DNA of 64,000 nucleotides from Sphingomonas astaxanthinifaciens DSM 22298 (GTDB taxonomy: Bacteria; Pseudomonadota; Alphaproteobacteria; Sphingomonadales; Sphingomonadaceae): assembly GCF_000711715.1 (NCBI RefSeq), contig NZ_JONN01000001.1:2046501-2110500 (forward strand), given 5' to 3'. The notes below the pieces were generated by a model. The model had not been told where the DNA came from and did not search any database. It saw only the letters and a list, made by a program, of their open reading frames with translations. Both the position numbers and the translations under genes were made by a program. Shown here piece after piece: positions 50,644 through 61,099 of this stretch (its first letter is position 1; each line of letters opens with the position of its first letter).

Positions 50644-50900
50644 TGCGCGATACCTACCAATAACATTCCGAAGGCTGTCAGCCCGGCGGCCAACCACGGC
50701 ACAGCCCGAAGCAGCATCAGTTCATGTGCGAAGCGAACCGGATCATCCGACCGAAGAATGGTCTGCTCGCCGAAAAGCCCGCGGACATGGAAGCGAAGCT
50801 CCCCGCTAGCGTCGGCCTTCGCGGCAGCGTCGTGCGCACGAAGCGCAATGAGGGCGAGACAGGCAATGCCGCCGAGGACGATTCCGATGAGGGCTGTCAC
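50640..50900 (-). CDS. two-helix membrane protein between pccB and mce
   Basis: An 86-residue protein beginning at GTG 50900, which overlaps the pccB stop by four bases (GTGA). Two membrane spans ([18 protein letters not shown] and [19 protein letters not shown]) enclose a charged middle. An ATG at 50927 lies inside pccB and is less likely. No family is recognised. The overlaps on both sides place it firmly in the operon. Confidence 0.7.
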   Translation of the reverse strand: MTALIGIVLGGIACLALIALRAHDAAAKADASGELRFHVRGLFGEQTILRSDDPVRFAHELMLLRAVPWLAAGLTAFGMLLVGIAQ

Positions 50901-52429
50901 AGCGGGATGTTGTCGTGCTTCTTCCACGGGTTTTCGAGCTGCTTGTCGCGCAGCTTGCGGAGGCCCAGTGCGACTTTGCGGCGGGTTTCGCGCGGCTGGA
51001 TGACGTCGTCGATGAAGCCCATGCTCGCCGCTACGAACGGGTTGGCGAAGCGCTCTTCATATTCCTTGGTGCGCTGGGCGATGGCGTCCGCGTCGCCGAT
51101 GTCCTTGCGGAAGATGATCTCGACCGCGCCCTTGGCCCCCATCACCGCGATTTCGGCGGTCGGCCAAGCGTAGTTCAAGTCCCCGCGCAAGTGCTTGGAC
51201 GCCATGACGTCATAGGCCCCGCCATAGGCCTTGCGGGTGATGACGGTGATCTTGGGCACGGTCGCCTCGGCATAAGCGAAGAGCAGTTTCGCACCGTGCT
51301 TGATGATGCCGTTATGCTCCTGGCCCACGCCGGGCAGGAAGCCCGGCACGTCGACGAAAGTCAGTAGCGGAATCTCGAAGGCGTCGCAAAAGCGGACGAA
51401 GCGCGCGGCTTTCTTTGACGAATTGATGTCGAGCACCCCCGCCAGCACCATCGGCTGGTTGGCGACGACCCCGACCGTGCGGCCCTCGATCCGGCAGAAG
51501 CCGATGATGATGTTGCCGGCGTGGGCGGGCTGGAGCTCGAAGAAGTCGCCCTCGTCGGCGACCTTCCGGATCAGCTCGTGCATGTCGTAGGGCTGGTTTG
51601 CGCTGGGCGGGATCAGCGTATCGAGGCTGTCCTCGGTCCGGTCCCACGCATCCTCGGTCGGGCGCTCGGGGACGGGCACCCGGTTCGACAGCGGAAGGAA
51701 GTCGAAGAACTCGCGTGCGCCCAGCAGCGCGTCGATGTCGTTCTCGAAGGCGAGGTCGGCGACGCTGCTCTTGGTCGTGTGGGTGATCGCGCCGCCCAGT
51801 TCCTCCTGGGTGACGACCTCGTTGGTGACGGTCTTCACCACGTCGGGGCCGGTGACGAACATGTAGCTCGAATCCTTCACCATGAAGATGAAGTCGGTCA
51901 TCGCGGGCGAATAGACCGCGCCGCCCGCGCAGGGACCCATGATCAGGGAAAGCTGCGGCACGACGCCGCTGGCGAGCACGTTCCTTTGGAACACCTCGGC
52001 ATAGCCCGCGAGGCTGGCGACGCCTTCCTGGATGCGCGCGCCGCCGCTGTCATTGAGCCCGATGACCGGCGCGCCGACCTTCATCGCCGCGTCCATGATC
52101 TTGCAGATCTTCTGCGCATGGCGCTCGGAGAGCGAGCCGCCGAACACGGTGAAGTCCTGCGCGAAGACATAGACCAGCCGGCCGTTGATCGTGCCCGAGC
52201 CGGTCACGACGCCGTCGCCCGGAAAGCGCTGCTCGGCCATGCCGAACTCGGTCGCATTATGTTCGACGAAAGCGTCGACTTCCTCGAAGCTGCCCTCGTC
52301 GAGCAGCACGGCGAGCCGCTCGCGCGCGGTCAGGCGGCCCTTGGCATGCTGGGCGTCGATGCGCTTGCTGCCCCCGCCCATCCGGGCGGCGTCGCGGCGG
52401 CGTTCGAGTTCGGCGATGGTGCTGCTCAT
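50897..52429 (-). CDS. pccB: propionyl-CoA carboxylase, carboxyltransferase (beta) subunit
   Basis: A 510-residue enzyme that moves the carboxyl group from biotin to propionyl-CoA. Signatures include [20 protein letters not shown], the crotonase-fold Gly motif [23 protein letters not shown] and, in the second half, VDVPGFLPG and [12 protein letters not shown]. Length matches PccB. The biotin carboxylase alpha subunit and the mutase are not in the window. It leads an operon with a membrane protein and mce. Confidence 0.94.
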   Translation of the reverse strand: MSSTIAELERRRDAARMGGGSKRIDAQHAKGRLTARERLAVLLDEGSFEEVDAFVEHNATEFGMAEQRFPGDGVVTGSGTINGRLVYVFAQDFTVFGGSLSERHAQKICKIMDAAMKVGAPVIGLNDSGGARIQEGVASLAGYAEVFQRNVLASGVVPQLSLIMGPCAGGAVYSPAMTDFIFMVKDSSYMFVTGPDVVKTVTNEVVTQEELGGAITHTTKSSVADLAFENDIDALLGAREFFDFLPLSNRVPVPERPTEDAWDRTEDSLDTLIPPSANQPYDMHELIRKVADEGDFFELQPAHAGNIIIGFCRIEGRTVGVVANQPMVLAGVLDINSSKKAARFVRFCDAFEIPLLTFVDVPGFLPGVGQEHNGIIKHGAKLLFAYAEATVPKITVITRKAYGGAYDVMASKHLRGDLNYAWPTAEIAVMGAKGAVEIIFRKDIGDADAIAQRTKEYEERFANPFVAASMGFIDDVIQPRETRRKVALGLRKLRDKQLENPWKKHDNIPL

Positions 52430-52682
52430 GGGGTTCGCCTTTCGCGCCGCCCCGTCGGCGCGTCAACTCGCCGCCAATCCGCGAGGGTGAGATCATAACA
52501 TAAGTTACAGGGCCGGAACCATCGCTTCGGGCGAACCGTTGAGCGTCATGAACTGCGGGGTGGGAGGAGATTTGCCAGCCCGCGGCCTCACCTGTGCCGG
52601 CGCGCCCGCCTGTGGCTGCGGACAAGCTCGGCACCCGTTGTCTGTCTGATTCAATTACTCTTTCGAGAGAGGTTCACCACGC
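52430..52682. other. intergenic region between pccB and the sugar genes
   Basis: A 253-base divergent region. On the minus strand TATGAT (52497-52492) could be the -10 of pccB, about 65 bases before its ATG. On the plus strand GAGAGAGG precedes the ATG at 52683. A TAAC/GTTA dyad lies at about 52496-52507. No small gene or RNA was recognised. Confidence 0.4.
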
Positions 52683-55055
52683 ATGTTCGAGAAAGTCGGC
52701 GTTCACGACCAGGGTCATCCCAATGCTCCGTCGTCCTCGAACAAGCCAACCACCCTTTTGTGCTTCTCGCACCTTCGCTGGGACTTCGTGTTCCAGCGCC
52801 CGCAGCACCTGATGTGCCGCTTCGCCAAGGACATGCCGGTGACGGTGTGGGAAGAGCCGGTCCCGGCCGCGGCGGGAGAAGGGCCTTCGCTCGACATCCG
52901 CGCGGCGAAGGATTGCGAGGGCGTCACGATCGTCACGCCGCATCTCCCCGAGGGCCTCGAAGTCGACGCGCAGCGCACCGTCTTGAAGGGCCTGCTCGAC
53001 AATTATGCCGCGACGCTCGAGGGGCGGCTGATCCGCTGGTATTACACCCCGATGATGCTGCCGTTCTCGCGGCATCTCGACTCGGTCGCAACCGTCTATG
53101 ACTGCATGGACGAGCTGTCGGCCTTCCGCTTCGCCCCGGCCGAGCTGCTCGATCTCGAGCGCGAACTGCTCGACGCGGCCGACGTCGTCTTCACCGGCGG
53201 CTATTCGCTCTACGAGGCGAAGAAGAAGCGGCACGGCAACGTCCATCCCTTCCCCTCGTCGGTCGACCGCGCGCATTTCGGCGCCGCCCGCGCCGGCATC
53301 GCCGACCCCGCCGACCAGGCCGGGATCGCCCGCCCGCGCTTCGGCTTCTACGGCGTGATCGACGAGCGGCTCGACATCGAGCTGCTCGACAAGGTCGCCG
53401 AGGCCCGTCCCGACTGGCAGCTCATCATGGTCGGCCCGGTGGTGAAGATCAGCCACGACGACCTGCCCAAGCGGCCCAACATCCATTATCTCGGCGGCAA
53501 GACCTACGACGAGCTCCCGGCCTATCTCGGCAACTGGGACGTGGCGATGATGCCCTTCGCCATCAACGACGCGACGCGCTTCATCTCGCCGACCAAGACC
53601 CCCGAATATCTCGCCGCCGCCAAGCCGGTGGTCTCGACCCCGATCCGCGACGTCAAGCGCCATTACGAGAAGCTCTCGGGCGTGATGATCGCCGGGACGG
53701 CCGAGCAATTCGTCGAGGCCTGCGAGCGCGCGCTGTCGCTCACCCGCGGCGACAATGAGTGGCTGGCCGAGGTCGACCTCGCGCTCGCCGACATGAGCTG
53801 GGACACCACCCAGGCGCGCATGGCGGCACTGCTCGCCGAGGTGACCGAGCAGGGCCAGAAGATCGAGCGCCCGGCCTTCGGCCAGGGCCACTACACCCAC
53901 AGCAGGAACCGCAAGTACGACTATCTGGTGGTCGGCTGTGGCTTCGCCGGTTCGGTCCTCGCCGAGCGTCTCGCCAGCCAGCATGGCGCCCGCGTGCTGA
54001 TGATCGACAAGCGCGATCACGTCGGCGGCAACGCCTATGACGAATATGACAAGAACGGCATCCTCTACCACAAGTACGGGCCGCACATCTTCCACGCGAA
54101 CTCGGACGAGATCGTCAGCTATCTCTCGCAGTTCACCCAGTGGCGTCCCTACGAGCACCGGGTGCTGGCCAGCGTCCGCGACCAGTTGGTGCCGATTCCG
54201 ATCAATCGCACCACGCTCAACAAGCTGTTCGACGCCAACCTCACCACCGACGAAGAGGCCGCCGCCTTCCTCGCCGCGCGGGCCGAGCCGGTGGCCGACA
54301 TCCGCACCAGCGAGGACGTGGTCGTCAACGCCGTCGGTCGCGAGCTCTACGAGCTCTTCTTCCAGGGCTATACCCGCAAGCAGTGGGGCCTCGACCCGAG
54401 CGAGCTCGACAAGCTGGTGACGGCGCGGATCCCGACCCGGACCAACACCGACGACCGCTATTTCACCGACACCCACCAGATCATGCCGCTCGAGGGCTAT
54501 ACCCGGATGTTCGAGCGGATGCTCGACCACCCGCTGATCGACAAGTCGCTCGGCACCGACTTCCGCGAGGTGCGCAACGACATCGACGCGGCGCACATCA
54601 TCTACACCGGCCCGATCGACGAATATTTCGACTGGAAGTTCGGCAAGCTGCCCTACCGGTCCTTGCGCTTCGTCCACTCGACGATCGACAAGGAGTGGTT
54701 CCAGGAAGTGGGAACGGTCAACTATCCCTCGACCGACATCCCCTACACCCGGATCAGCGAATACAAGCACCTCACCGGGCAGGAGCATCCGCAGACCTCG
54801 ATCACGCTCGAATATCCGAGCGCCGAGGGCGATCCTTATTATCCGATCCCCCGGCCCGAGAACCAGGCCCTGTTCAAGCGCTACGAGGCGCTGGCGGACT
54901 CGACCCCCGGCGTGACCTTCGTCGGCCGGCTGGCGACCTACCGCTATTACAACATGGACCAGATCGTCGGGCAGGCGCTCGCGACCTTCCGGCGGATGGA
55001 CGAGGCCCGCGCGCGTATCGGTGCGAGTAGCCAGGAACTGCGCCTGGCCATCTAG
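52683..55055 (+). CDS. glf: glycosyltransferase fused to UDP-galactopyranose mutase
   Basis: A 790-residue two-domain protein. Residues about 25-400 are a GT-B type glycosyltransferase (SHLRWDFVFQRPQHL, VYDCMDELSAF, the nucleotide-sugar region FISPTKTPEYLAAAKPVV). From about 412 a complete UDP-galactopyranose mutase follows: FAD motif VVGCGFAGSVLAERLA, GGNAYDEYD, KYGPHIFHAN, and later TGPIDEYFDWKFG and EYPSAEGDPYYPI. The mutase supplies UDP-galactofuranose; the fusion suggests a product that contains galactofuranose or a related sugar. A partner sugar gene follows at once. Confidence 0.9.
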   Translation: MFEKVGVHDQGHPNAPSSSNKPTTLLCFSHLRWDFVFQRPQHLMCRFAKDMPVTVWEEPVPAAAGEGPSLDIRAAKDCEGVTIVTPHLPEGLEVDAQRTVLKGLLDNYAATLEGRLIRWYYTPMMLPFSRHLDSVATVYDCMDELSAFRFAPAELLDLERELLDAADVVFTGGYSLYEAKKKRHGNVHPFPSSVDRAHFGAARAGIADPADQAGIARPRFGFYGVIDERLDIELLDKVAEARPDWQLIMVGPVVKISHDDLPKRPNIHYLGGKTYDELPAYLGNWDVAMMPFAINDATRFISPTKTPEYLAAAKPVVSTPIRDVKRHYEKLSGVMIAGTAEQFVEACERALSLTRGDNEWLAEVDLALADMSWDTTQARMAALLAEVTEQGQKIERPAFGQGHYTHSRNRKYDYLVVGCGFAGSVLAERLASQHGARVLMIDKRDHVGGNAYDEYDKNGILYHKYGPHIFHANSDEIVSYLSQFTQWRPYEHRVLASVRDQLVPIPINRTTLNKLFDANLTTDEEAAAFLAARAEPVADIRTSEDVVVNAVGRELYELFFQGYTRKQWGLDPSELDKLVTARIPTRTNTDDRYFTDTHQIMPLEGYTRMFERMLDHPLIDKSLGTDFREVRNDIDAAHIIYTGPIDEYFDWKFGKLPYRSLRFVHSTIDKEWFQEVGTVNYPSTDIPYTRISEYKHLTGQEHPQTSITLEYPSAEGDPYYPIPRPENQALFKRYEALADSTPGVTFVGRLATYRYYNMDQIVGQALATFRRMDEARARIGASSQELRLAI

Positions 55056-55060
55056 GCCGG

Positions 55061-57220
55061 GTGCAGCGCCTCTCGATGGCCAGGCCCATTTCTCCGCTTG
55101 AGCTGTGGGGCGGAGTCGAATGCTCGGTCGTGCGCGTGCACGACCAGCATCGCGACCAGCTGGTCGAAACGGGTCACCAGACGCGCCTGTCGGACATCGA
55201 CGCGCTCGCCGACCTCGGCATTCGCGCGGTCCGCTACCCGATCCTGTGGGAGAAAGTGGCGGCGGCGGGTGCCGGCACGCTCGACTTCGCCTGGCACGAC
55301 GAGCGGCTCCGCCGGCTGCGGGATCGCGGGGTCGAGGTCATCGCGGGCCTCCTCCATCACGGCACCGGCCCGGAGGGGGTCGAGCTCACCGATCCCGACT
55401 TTCCCGAGAAGTTCGCCGCCTTCGCCGGCGAGGTCGCCCGGCGCTACCCGTGGATCACCCGCTGGACCCCGGTCAACGAGCCCTTCACCACCGCCCGCTT
55501 CTCCTATCTGTACGGCATCTGGCATCCGCACCGCACCAGCTTCGACGAGGCGCTGCGGGTGCTGGTCGCCGAGATCGAGGCGACCGCGCTCGCCATGGCG
55601 GCGATCCGGGCGATCAATCCCGCCGCTCTGCTGGTCGCGACCGAGGACCTCGGCAAGACCTTCTCGACCGCCGAGCTCGCCTATCAGGCGGCCCATGAGA
55701 ACCACCGCCGCTGGCTGACCTTCGATTTGATGACCGGACGGGTCGGTCCGAAGCACCCGTTTTACAACTGGCTGGTCAAGGCGGGAGTCGCGCCCGAGCG
55801 GCTGGCCGCGCTGCGTGAGGGCGGCGCGCGGCCCGACCTGCTGGCGATCGACCATTATCTAACCAGCGAGCGCTATCTCGACCACCGGATTGAGAAATAT
55901 CCCGGCGTCGAACCCGGGGACAATGGCCGGCACCGCTATGTCGACGTCGAGGCGGTGCGGGTCCCGCATCTTCGGTCCCGGCTGGGTCCAAAACGCCGCC
56001 TGATGGAGGCGTGGCGCCGCTACCGCCTGCCGATGGTGGTCGGCGAGGTCCATCACGGCTGCAGCCGCGAGGAGCAGACCCGCTGGCTGGCGCAGGTCTG
56101 GCGCGAGACCGAGGAGGCGCGGGCCGAGGGGGCCGACGTTCGGGCGATCACCCTCTGGGCGTTGTTCGGCGCGGTCGACTGGCGTTCGCTCATGACCCGC
56201 CGCGAGGGCAACTACGACACCGGGGCCTTCGAGACCCGCGGGCCCGAGGCGCGGCCGACGCTCGTCGCCAAGGCTGCCGCGACCCTCGCCGAGACCGGCC
56301 ATTTCGACCATCCGGCGCTCGACGGCGCCCCCTGGTGGCGGCGGCCGGGCCGGGTCTATCGTCCGGGCGCAGGACTAAGGGAGGGCCCCATTGCCGGGCG
56401 TCCCCTGCTCGTGACCGGTCGCGGCGGAACGCTTGGGCAGGCCTTCGCGCGCCTCTGTCATCATCGCGGCCTCGCGCATGTCCTGACCGACCGCCGCCGC
56501 CTCGACATCACCGATGCCACGCAGATCGAGCAGGTCCTCGACGCGGTCGCGCCCTGGGCGCTCATCAACACCGCCGGCTTCGTCCGCGTCCCCGAGGCCG
56601 AGCAACAGCCCGAGGATTGCTTCCGGATCAACGCCACCGGCCCCGAGCTGCTCGCCGCGGCCTGCCGCCGGCGGGGCATCCCCTTCGTGACCTTCTCGTC
56701 GGACCTCGTGTTCGACGGCCAGCTCGGCCGGGCCTATGTCGAGCCCGATCCGACCAGCCCCGCGACGGTCTACGGCCACAGCAAGGCGGCGGCCGAGGAG
56801 CGGGTGCTGGCACTCGACCCGGAGGCGCTGATCGTCCGCACCAGCGCCTTTTTCGGGCCGTGGGATCGCGCCAATTTCCTCGCCACCACGCTCGCCAGCC
56901 TCCACCGCGGCGAGGAAGTGGCGGCGAGCGACAACGCCTTTGTCACCCCGACCTACGTTCCCGACCTCGTCCATGCGACGCTCGACCTGCTGCTCGATGG
57001 CGAGCACGGACTGTGGCACCTCGCCAATGCCGGCAGCATCAGCTGGCACGGCCTCGCCCGCGAGATCGCCGACCGGCGGGGAATTGCGGCGCGGCGGATC
57101 GTCGACAGTGGGGGACCCCGGACCGACACGAGCCTCGCGACCAGCCGCGGCCAGATCCTCCGCCCGCTCGACCATGCCCTCGACGATTATGTCCGCTTCG
57201 CCGAGGCGGTGCTAGGCTGA
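55061..57220 (+). CDS. GH1-like glycosidase fused to dTDP-4-dehydrorhamnose reductase-like domain
   Basis: A 719-residue fusion. Residues about 10-425 form a family 1 glycoside hydrolase barrel: the acid/base Glu140 is in TPVNEPF, and Glu329 in VVGEVHHG is the likely nucleophile, though the usual TENG context is absent. From about 448 an RmlD-type reductase follows, with LLVTGRGGTLGQ, the FSSDLVFDG strand and the YGHSK catalytic pair. RmlD makes dTDP-rhamnose. Start: GTG 55061 or ATG 55076. It lies five bases after the GT-Glf gene. The pairing suggests building or trimming of a surface saccharide; the exact reaction is unknown. Confidence 0.87.
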   Translation: MQRLSMARPISPLELWGGVECSVVRVHDQHRDQLVETGHQTRLSDIDALADLGIRAVRYPILWEKVAAAGAGTLDFAWHDERLRRLRDRGVEVIAGLLHHGTGPEGVELTDPDFPEKFAAFAGEVARRYPWITRWTPVNEPFTTARFSYLYGIWHPHRTSFDEALRVLVAEIEATALAMAAIRAINPAALLVATEDLGKTFSTAELAYQAAHENHRRWLTFDLMTGRVGPKHPFYNWLVKAGVAPERLAALREGGARPDLLAIDHYLTSERYLDHRIEKYPGVEPGDNGRHRYVDVEAVRVPHLRSRLGPKRRLMEAWRRYRLPMVVGEVHHGCSREEQTRWLAQVWRETEEARAEGADVRAITLWALFGAVDWRSLMTRREGNYDTGAFETRGPEARPTLVAKAAATLAETGHFDHPALDGAPWWRRPGRVYRPGAGLREGPIAGRPLLVTGRGGTLGQAFARLCHHRGLAHVLTDRRRLDITDATQIEQVLDAVAPWALINTAGFVRVPEAEQQPEDCFRINATGPELLAAACRRRGIPFVTFSSDLVFDGQLGRAYVEPDPTSPATVYGHSKAAAEERVLALDPEALIVRTSAFFGPWDRANFLATTLASLHRGEEVAASDNAFVTPTYVPDLVHATLDLLLDGEHGLWHLANAGSISWHGLAREIADRRGIAARRIVDSGGPRTDTSLATSRGQILRPLDHALDDYVRFAEAVLG

Positions 57221-57263
57221 GCCGCGTTGGACCCGCCGGGCGGCTCGTGCTTTGAACGAGCGC

Positions 57264-58043
57264 ATGGAACGAGATTCGCCCGCCGCCGGCCGCTGGCCGC
57301 AGCGCCTCTACCTGGTCCGTCACGGGCAGAGCCAGGGCAACGTCGCGCGCGACAAATCGGAGGCGGCGGGCCTCGCCACCATCGGCATCGACATGCGCGA
57401 TGTCGACGTGCCTTTGTCCGAGCTCGGCCATCGCCAGGCCGCCGCGACCGGCCGCTGGTTCGCGAGCCGGCCCGACGACGAACGGCCCGAGGTGATCCTT
57501 TCCTCGCCCTATCTGCGCGCGCGCCAGACCGCGCTCGCCATCTGCGAAGCCGGCGGACTGGCCGGCGGGCGGGCCCGGACCGTGGTCGACGAGCGATTGC
57601 GCGAGCGCGAATTCGGGGTGTTCGACGGCCTCACCACGCTCGGCATCCGCCAGCGTTTCCCCGAGGAAGCCGCGCATCGCGCCCGACTCGGCAAATTCTA
57701 CCACCGCCCGCCGGGGGGCGAGAGCTGGGCCGACGTCATCCTGCGCCTGCGCTCGGCGATGAACTCGATCAACCTCCAGTATAGCGGCCGGCGGGTGCTG
57801 ATCGTCTGCCACCAGGTCGTAGTGCTGTGCATGCGCTACATCCTCGAGGAGCTGGACGAGGCGCAGATCCTCGCGATCGACAAGTCGTCCGAGGTGCTGA
57901 ACTGCGGCATCTGCGCGTTCGACTTCGACGGCAGCCAGCTCGAGGCCGCGCCACGGCTCGCCCTGTGGAACCAGGCCGCCCCGCTCGAGGAAGAGGGGGC
58001 TCCGGTCACCGCCGCTCCCGACCGGATGACCGGCAGCCGGTGA
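57264..58043 (+). CDS. histidine phosphatase (phosphoglycerate mutase-like)
   Basis: A 259-residue protein with the RHG motif LYLVRHGQSQGN, the second half LSSPYLRARQTA, acid/base Glu in REREFGVFDG and the second catalytic His in LIVCHQVVVLCM. A TTG at 57252 could add four residues. Its substrate is not evident. The stop overlaps the nnrD start by four bases (GTGA). Confidence 0.88.
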   Translation: MERDSPAAGRWPQRLYLVRHGQSQGNVARDKSEAAGLATIGIDMRDVDVPLSELGHRQAAATGRWFASRPDDERPEVILSSPYLRARQTALAICEAGGLAGGRARTVVDERLREREFGVFDGLTTLGIRQRFPEEAAHRARLGKFYHRPPGGESWADVILRLRSAMNSINLQYSGRRVLIVCHQVVVLCMRYILEELDEAQILAIDKSSEVLNCGICAFDFDGSQLEAAPRLALWNQAAPLEEEGAPVTAAPDRMTGSR

Positions 58044-58921
58044 ACGCGCCTGCTCCACTGGACGCGGAGCTCCTGGCCCGGCACCCGCTTCCCCCGGTCG
58101 GCGCGGGCGACAAGGACGAGCGCGGCAGCATTCTCGTGATCGCCGGCAGCCGCGAGGTCGCGGGCGCGGCGCTGCTCACCGCCCTGGGCGCGATGCGGGC
58201 CGGCGCAGGACGGCTCCAGATCGCCACCGTCACCAGCGCCGCCATGGGCCTGTCGGTGTCGATGCCCGAAGCGATGGTGCGCGGCGTCGACGAGGGCGAG
58301 GATGGCGGCTTCGCGCCGGCCTCGACCGAGGCGTTGACCGAGCTTGCCAAGAAGGCGAGCGTGGTGGTCGCCGGACCGGGCATCCGCGGCAACGGCTCGA
58401 CCGCTGCGCTGGCCGCCGCGCTTGCCGAGCGCTGCCCGCGCCTCGTCCTCGACGCCGCCATGCTCCACGCGCTTCCCCAGCGCGAACGGCAACTGGCCGA
58501 TAAGAAGGAGCCCGCGGTGCTCCTTCCCCATGCCGGCGAAATGGCCAGCCTCTTGGGTCGCGACGAAGTCGAGGTCGAGGCCGATCCCGTTGGTGCGGGC
58601 CGTCGCTGCGCCGAGCGCTACGGTGCGCTGACCCTCGTCAAGGGCGTCGCCAGCCATGTCGTCAGTCCCGAGGGCGACGTCTTCCGCTACCAAGGCGGCG
58701 GGCCCGGCCTCGGAGTCTCGGGATCGGGCGACACGCTGGCCGGGATTGTCGGCGGGCTGCTGGCGCGCGGCGGCGATCCGCTGTCGGCCCTGTTATGGGC
58801 GGTCTGGTGCCATGGCGAGGCCGGCCGCCGGCTGGGACAACGCGTCGGCACCCTCGGCTATCTCGCCCGCGAAATTCCGGACGAAGTGCCCGCCATCCTG
58901 CGCGACGGCGGCCAGCTCTAG
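58040..58921 (+). CDS. nnrD: ADP-dependent NAD(P)H-hydrate dehydratase
   Basis: A 293-residue YjeF C-terminal-type kinase-fold enzyme that repairs hydrated NADH and NADPH. It shows SILVIAGSREVAGAALL, VVAGPGIRGNG, LLPHAGEMASLLG, LVKGVASHVV and the catalytic-Asp signature VSGSGDTLAGIVGG. The epimerase domain (NnrE) usually fused in front is missing here. The GTG at 58040 overlaps the phosphatase stop. It converges on pyk with a three-base gap. Confidence 0.92.
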   Translation: MNAPAPLDAELLARHPLPPVGAGDKDERGSILVIAGSREVAGAALLTALGAMRAGAGRLQIATVTSAAMGLSVSMPEAMVRGVDEGEDGGFAPASTEALTELAKKASVVVAGPGIRGNGSTAALAAALAERCPRLVLDAAMLHALPQRERQLADKKEPAVLLPHAGEMASLLGRDEVEVEADPVGAGRRCAERYGALTLVKGVASHVVSPEGDVFRYQGGGPGLGVSGSGDTLAGIVGGLLARGGDPLSALLWAVWCHGEAGRRLGQRVGTLGYLAREIPDEVPAILRDGGQL

Positions 58922-58924
58922 CCT

Positions 58925-60391
58925 TTAGCTGACCCCGTAATCGTCGAGCTCGTCGCCGGCGACGCGGACGACGTGGAGCACGTTGGTCGAGCCCGACGTG
59001 CCGAACGGCACGCCCGCCAGCACGATGATCCGGTCGCCGCCATCGGCAAGCTTGTGGCGCAGGACCATCCGCTTGGCCTTGCCGACCATCTCCTCGAAGC
59101 TGGCGACGTCGCGGGTGTGGACCGCGTGGACGCCCCAAACGAGGCCCATCCGCCGGGCGACGGTCTTGCTCGCGGTCATCACCAAGAGCGGCACCGGCCC
59201 GCGCTCGCGGGCGATGCGGCGCGCGGTCGAGCCGGTCGAGGTGTAGCAGACCATCGCGGCGACACTGACCGTATTGGCGATCTTGCCCGCGCTCTCGGCG
59301 AGCGCGTCGGCGGTGGTCGGCTCGGCCGGAGTGGCGGTGAAATGTACCCGCGCGGCATAATTGGGATCGGCTTCGACCGAGCGTCCGATCCGGTCCATCA
59401 TCGCCACCGCCTCGACCGGGAACTGGCCCGCGGCGCTCTCGGCCGAGAGCATCACCGCATCGGCGCCGTCGTAGATGGCATTGGCGACGTCGCTCACCTC
59501 GGCCCGGGTCGGGGTCGGCGAGGTAATCATGCTTTCGAGCATCTGGGTCGCGACCACCACCGGCTTGCCGAGCTCACGGGCGCGGGCGACGATCATCTTC
59601 TGCAAGGGCGGCACGGCTTCGGCGGGAAGCTCGACCCCGAGGTCGCCGCGCGCCACCATCACCGCATCGGCATGCTCGAGGATCCCCTCGAGCCGCTCGA
59701 TCGCGGCGGGCTTCTCGATCTTGACCATCAGCGCGGCCTTGTCGCCGATCAGTTCGCGCGCCTCGATCACGTCCTCGGCCCGCTGGACGAACGACAAAGC
59801 GATGAAGTCGGCCTTCTGCGACAGCGCGAACTGGAGGTCGTCGCGATCCTTCTCGGTCAGCGCGGGGATCGGGACCAGCACGTCGGGGACGTTAACCCCC
59901 TTGTTGTTGCTGACCTTGCCGCCGACCTCGACGATGGTCTCGATCCGGCCCGGCGCGACCGCGGCGGCGCGCAGCCGGATCTTGCCGTCGTCGATCAGCA
60001 GCTGGTCGCCCTCGCGAACCGCGGCGAACAATTCGGGGTGGGGGAGCTCAACCCGCTCGGCGGTCCCCGGCTCGGCGCTGTCGTCGAGCTGGAAGCGCGC
60101 ACCCGTCTCGAGCATCGCGGTGCCGCCGGCGAACTTGCCGACCCGGAGCTTGGGGCCCTGGAGGTCGAACAGGATCGTCGTCGGCCGCTTATATTCTTCC
60201 TCGAGGCTGCGGATGGTCTCGACCAGCTGCGCCTTCGCCGCCTGGTCGCCATGGCTCATGTTGATGCGGAAGGCGTCGGCCCCGCAATGCATCAGCTTGG
60301 CGATCATCTCCCGGGTGCCCGAGGCGGGCCCGAGGGTGGCGAGAATGCGGACCTTGCGTTCGCGGGGACCGACCGGCTTCGACACGTTCAT
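58925..60391 (-). CDS. pyk: pyruvate kinase
   Basis: A 488-residue glycolytic enzyme converting phosphoenolpyruvate and ADP to pyruvate and ATP. Signatures are [20 protein letters not shown], the family motif [27 protein letters not shown] and [18 protein letters not shown]. The C-terminal allosteric domain is complete. CAGGAG just before the ATG at 60391 fixes the start; a longer frame from 60460 lacks such support. Confidence 0.96.
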   Translation of the reverse strand: MNVSKPVGPRERKVRILATLGPASGTREMIAKLMHCGADAFRINMSHGDQAAKAQLVETIRSLEEEYKRPTTILFDLQGPKLRVGKFAGGTAMLETGARFQLDDSAEPGTAERVELPHPELFAAVREGDQLLIDDGKIRLRAAAVAPGRIETIVEVGGKVSNNKGVNVPDVLVPIPALTEKDRDDLQFALSQKADFIALSFVQRAEDVIEARELIGDKAALMVKIEKPAAIERLEGILEHADAVMVARGDLGVELPAEAVPPLQKMIVARARELGKPVVVATQMLESMITSPTPTRAEVSDVANAIYDGADAVMLSAESAAGQFPVEAVAMMDRIGRSVEADPNYAARVHFTATPAEPTTADALAESAGKIANTVSVAAMVCYTSTGSTARRIARERGPVPLLVMTASKTVARRMGLVWGVHAVHTRDVASFEEMVGKAKRMVLRHKLADGGDRIIVLAGVPFGTSGSTNVLHVVRVAGDELDDYGVS

Positions 60392-60506
60392 CAACTCCTG
60401 TTGCCCCGCCGCCATAGCGGCCGACGCCCTTTCTTCAACCGCTTGGCGGGGTCGGCCCACTGGCCTAAGGCGCGCGCCGCATACCTATTCACCGGGAGAG
60501 GGAATC

Positions 60507-60749
60507 ATGTCCGACGGCAACGTCGCCGCCGATCAGCTGCGTCTCTTCATCGAGCGCATCGAGCGGCTCGAGGAAGAAAAGAAGGGCGTCGCGGACGACA
60601 TCAAGGATGTCTACGCCGAGGCCAAGGCCAATGGCTACGACACCAAGACGATGCGCAAGGTGGTGGGCCTTCGCAAGATGGAGAAGCATGCCCGCGACGA
60701 GGCCGACGCGCTCCTCGAAACCTATCGCAACGCGCTCGGTCTGCATTAA
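60507..60749 (+). CDS. gapR: GapR nucleoid protein (DUF2312)
   Basis: An 80-residue coiled-coil protein: [40 protein letters not shown] and a short end. It matches GapR of Caulobacter, which binds AT-rich, overtwisted DNA and helps replication and segregation. A GGGAGAGGG ribosome site precedes the ATG. It is divergent from pyk across 115 bases. Confidence 0.93.
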   Translation: MSDGNVAADQLRLFIERIERLEEEKKGVADDIKDVYAEAKANGYDTKTMRKVVGLRKMEKHARDEADALLETYRNALGLH

Positions 60750-60776
60750 GATGGGCGGACCAGGCAGGGGGCATCC

Positions 60777-61097
60777 ATGATCATCACCACCACCTCGACG
60801 CTCGAAAGCCGGCCGATCCGCGACTATCTCGGCCTCGTCGGGGGCGAGGTGATCGTCGGCGCGAACGTCTTCAAGGACATCTTCGCCTCGGTCAGCGACT
60901 TCTTCGGCGGCCGCTCGGGCGCCTACGAAAGCTCGATCCAGGAAGCCCGCGCGCAGGCGATGCACGAGATGGAGGGCTCGGCCCGCCGCCTCGGCGCCGA
61001 CGCCATCGTCGCGGTCGACTTCGACTATGAGGTCATCGGCAAGAACGGCTCGATGCTGATGGTCTGCGTCTGCGGCACGGCGGTGAAGCTGGGCTGA
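60777..61097 (+). CDS. YbjQ/DUF74 family protein
   Basis: A 106-residue protein beginning [19 protein letters not shown], with [19 protein letters not shown] and [18 protein letters not shown], the standard YbjQ pattern. The family forms pentamers and has been called heavy-metal binding by annotation only. It lies 27 bases after gapR and two before the DUF1003 gene. Confidence 0.9.
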   Translation: MIITTTSTLESRPIRDYLGLVGGEVIVGANVFKDIFASVSDFFGGRSGAYESSIQEARAQAMHEMEGSARRLGADAIVAVDFDYEVIGKNGSMLMVCVCGTAVKLG

Positions 61098-61099
61098 CG

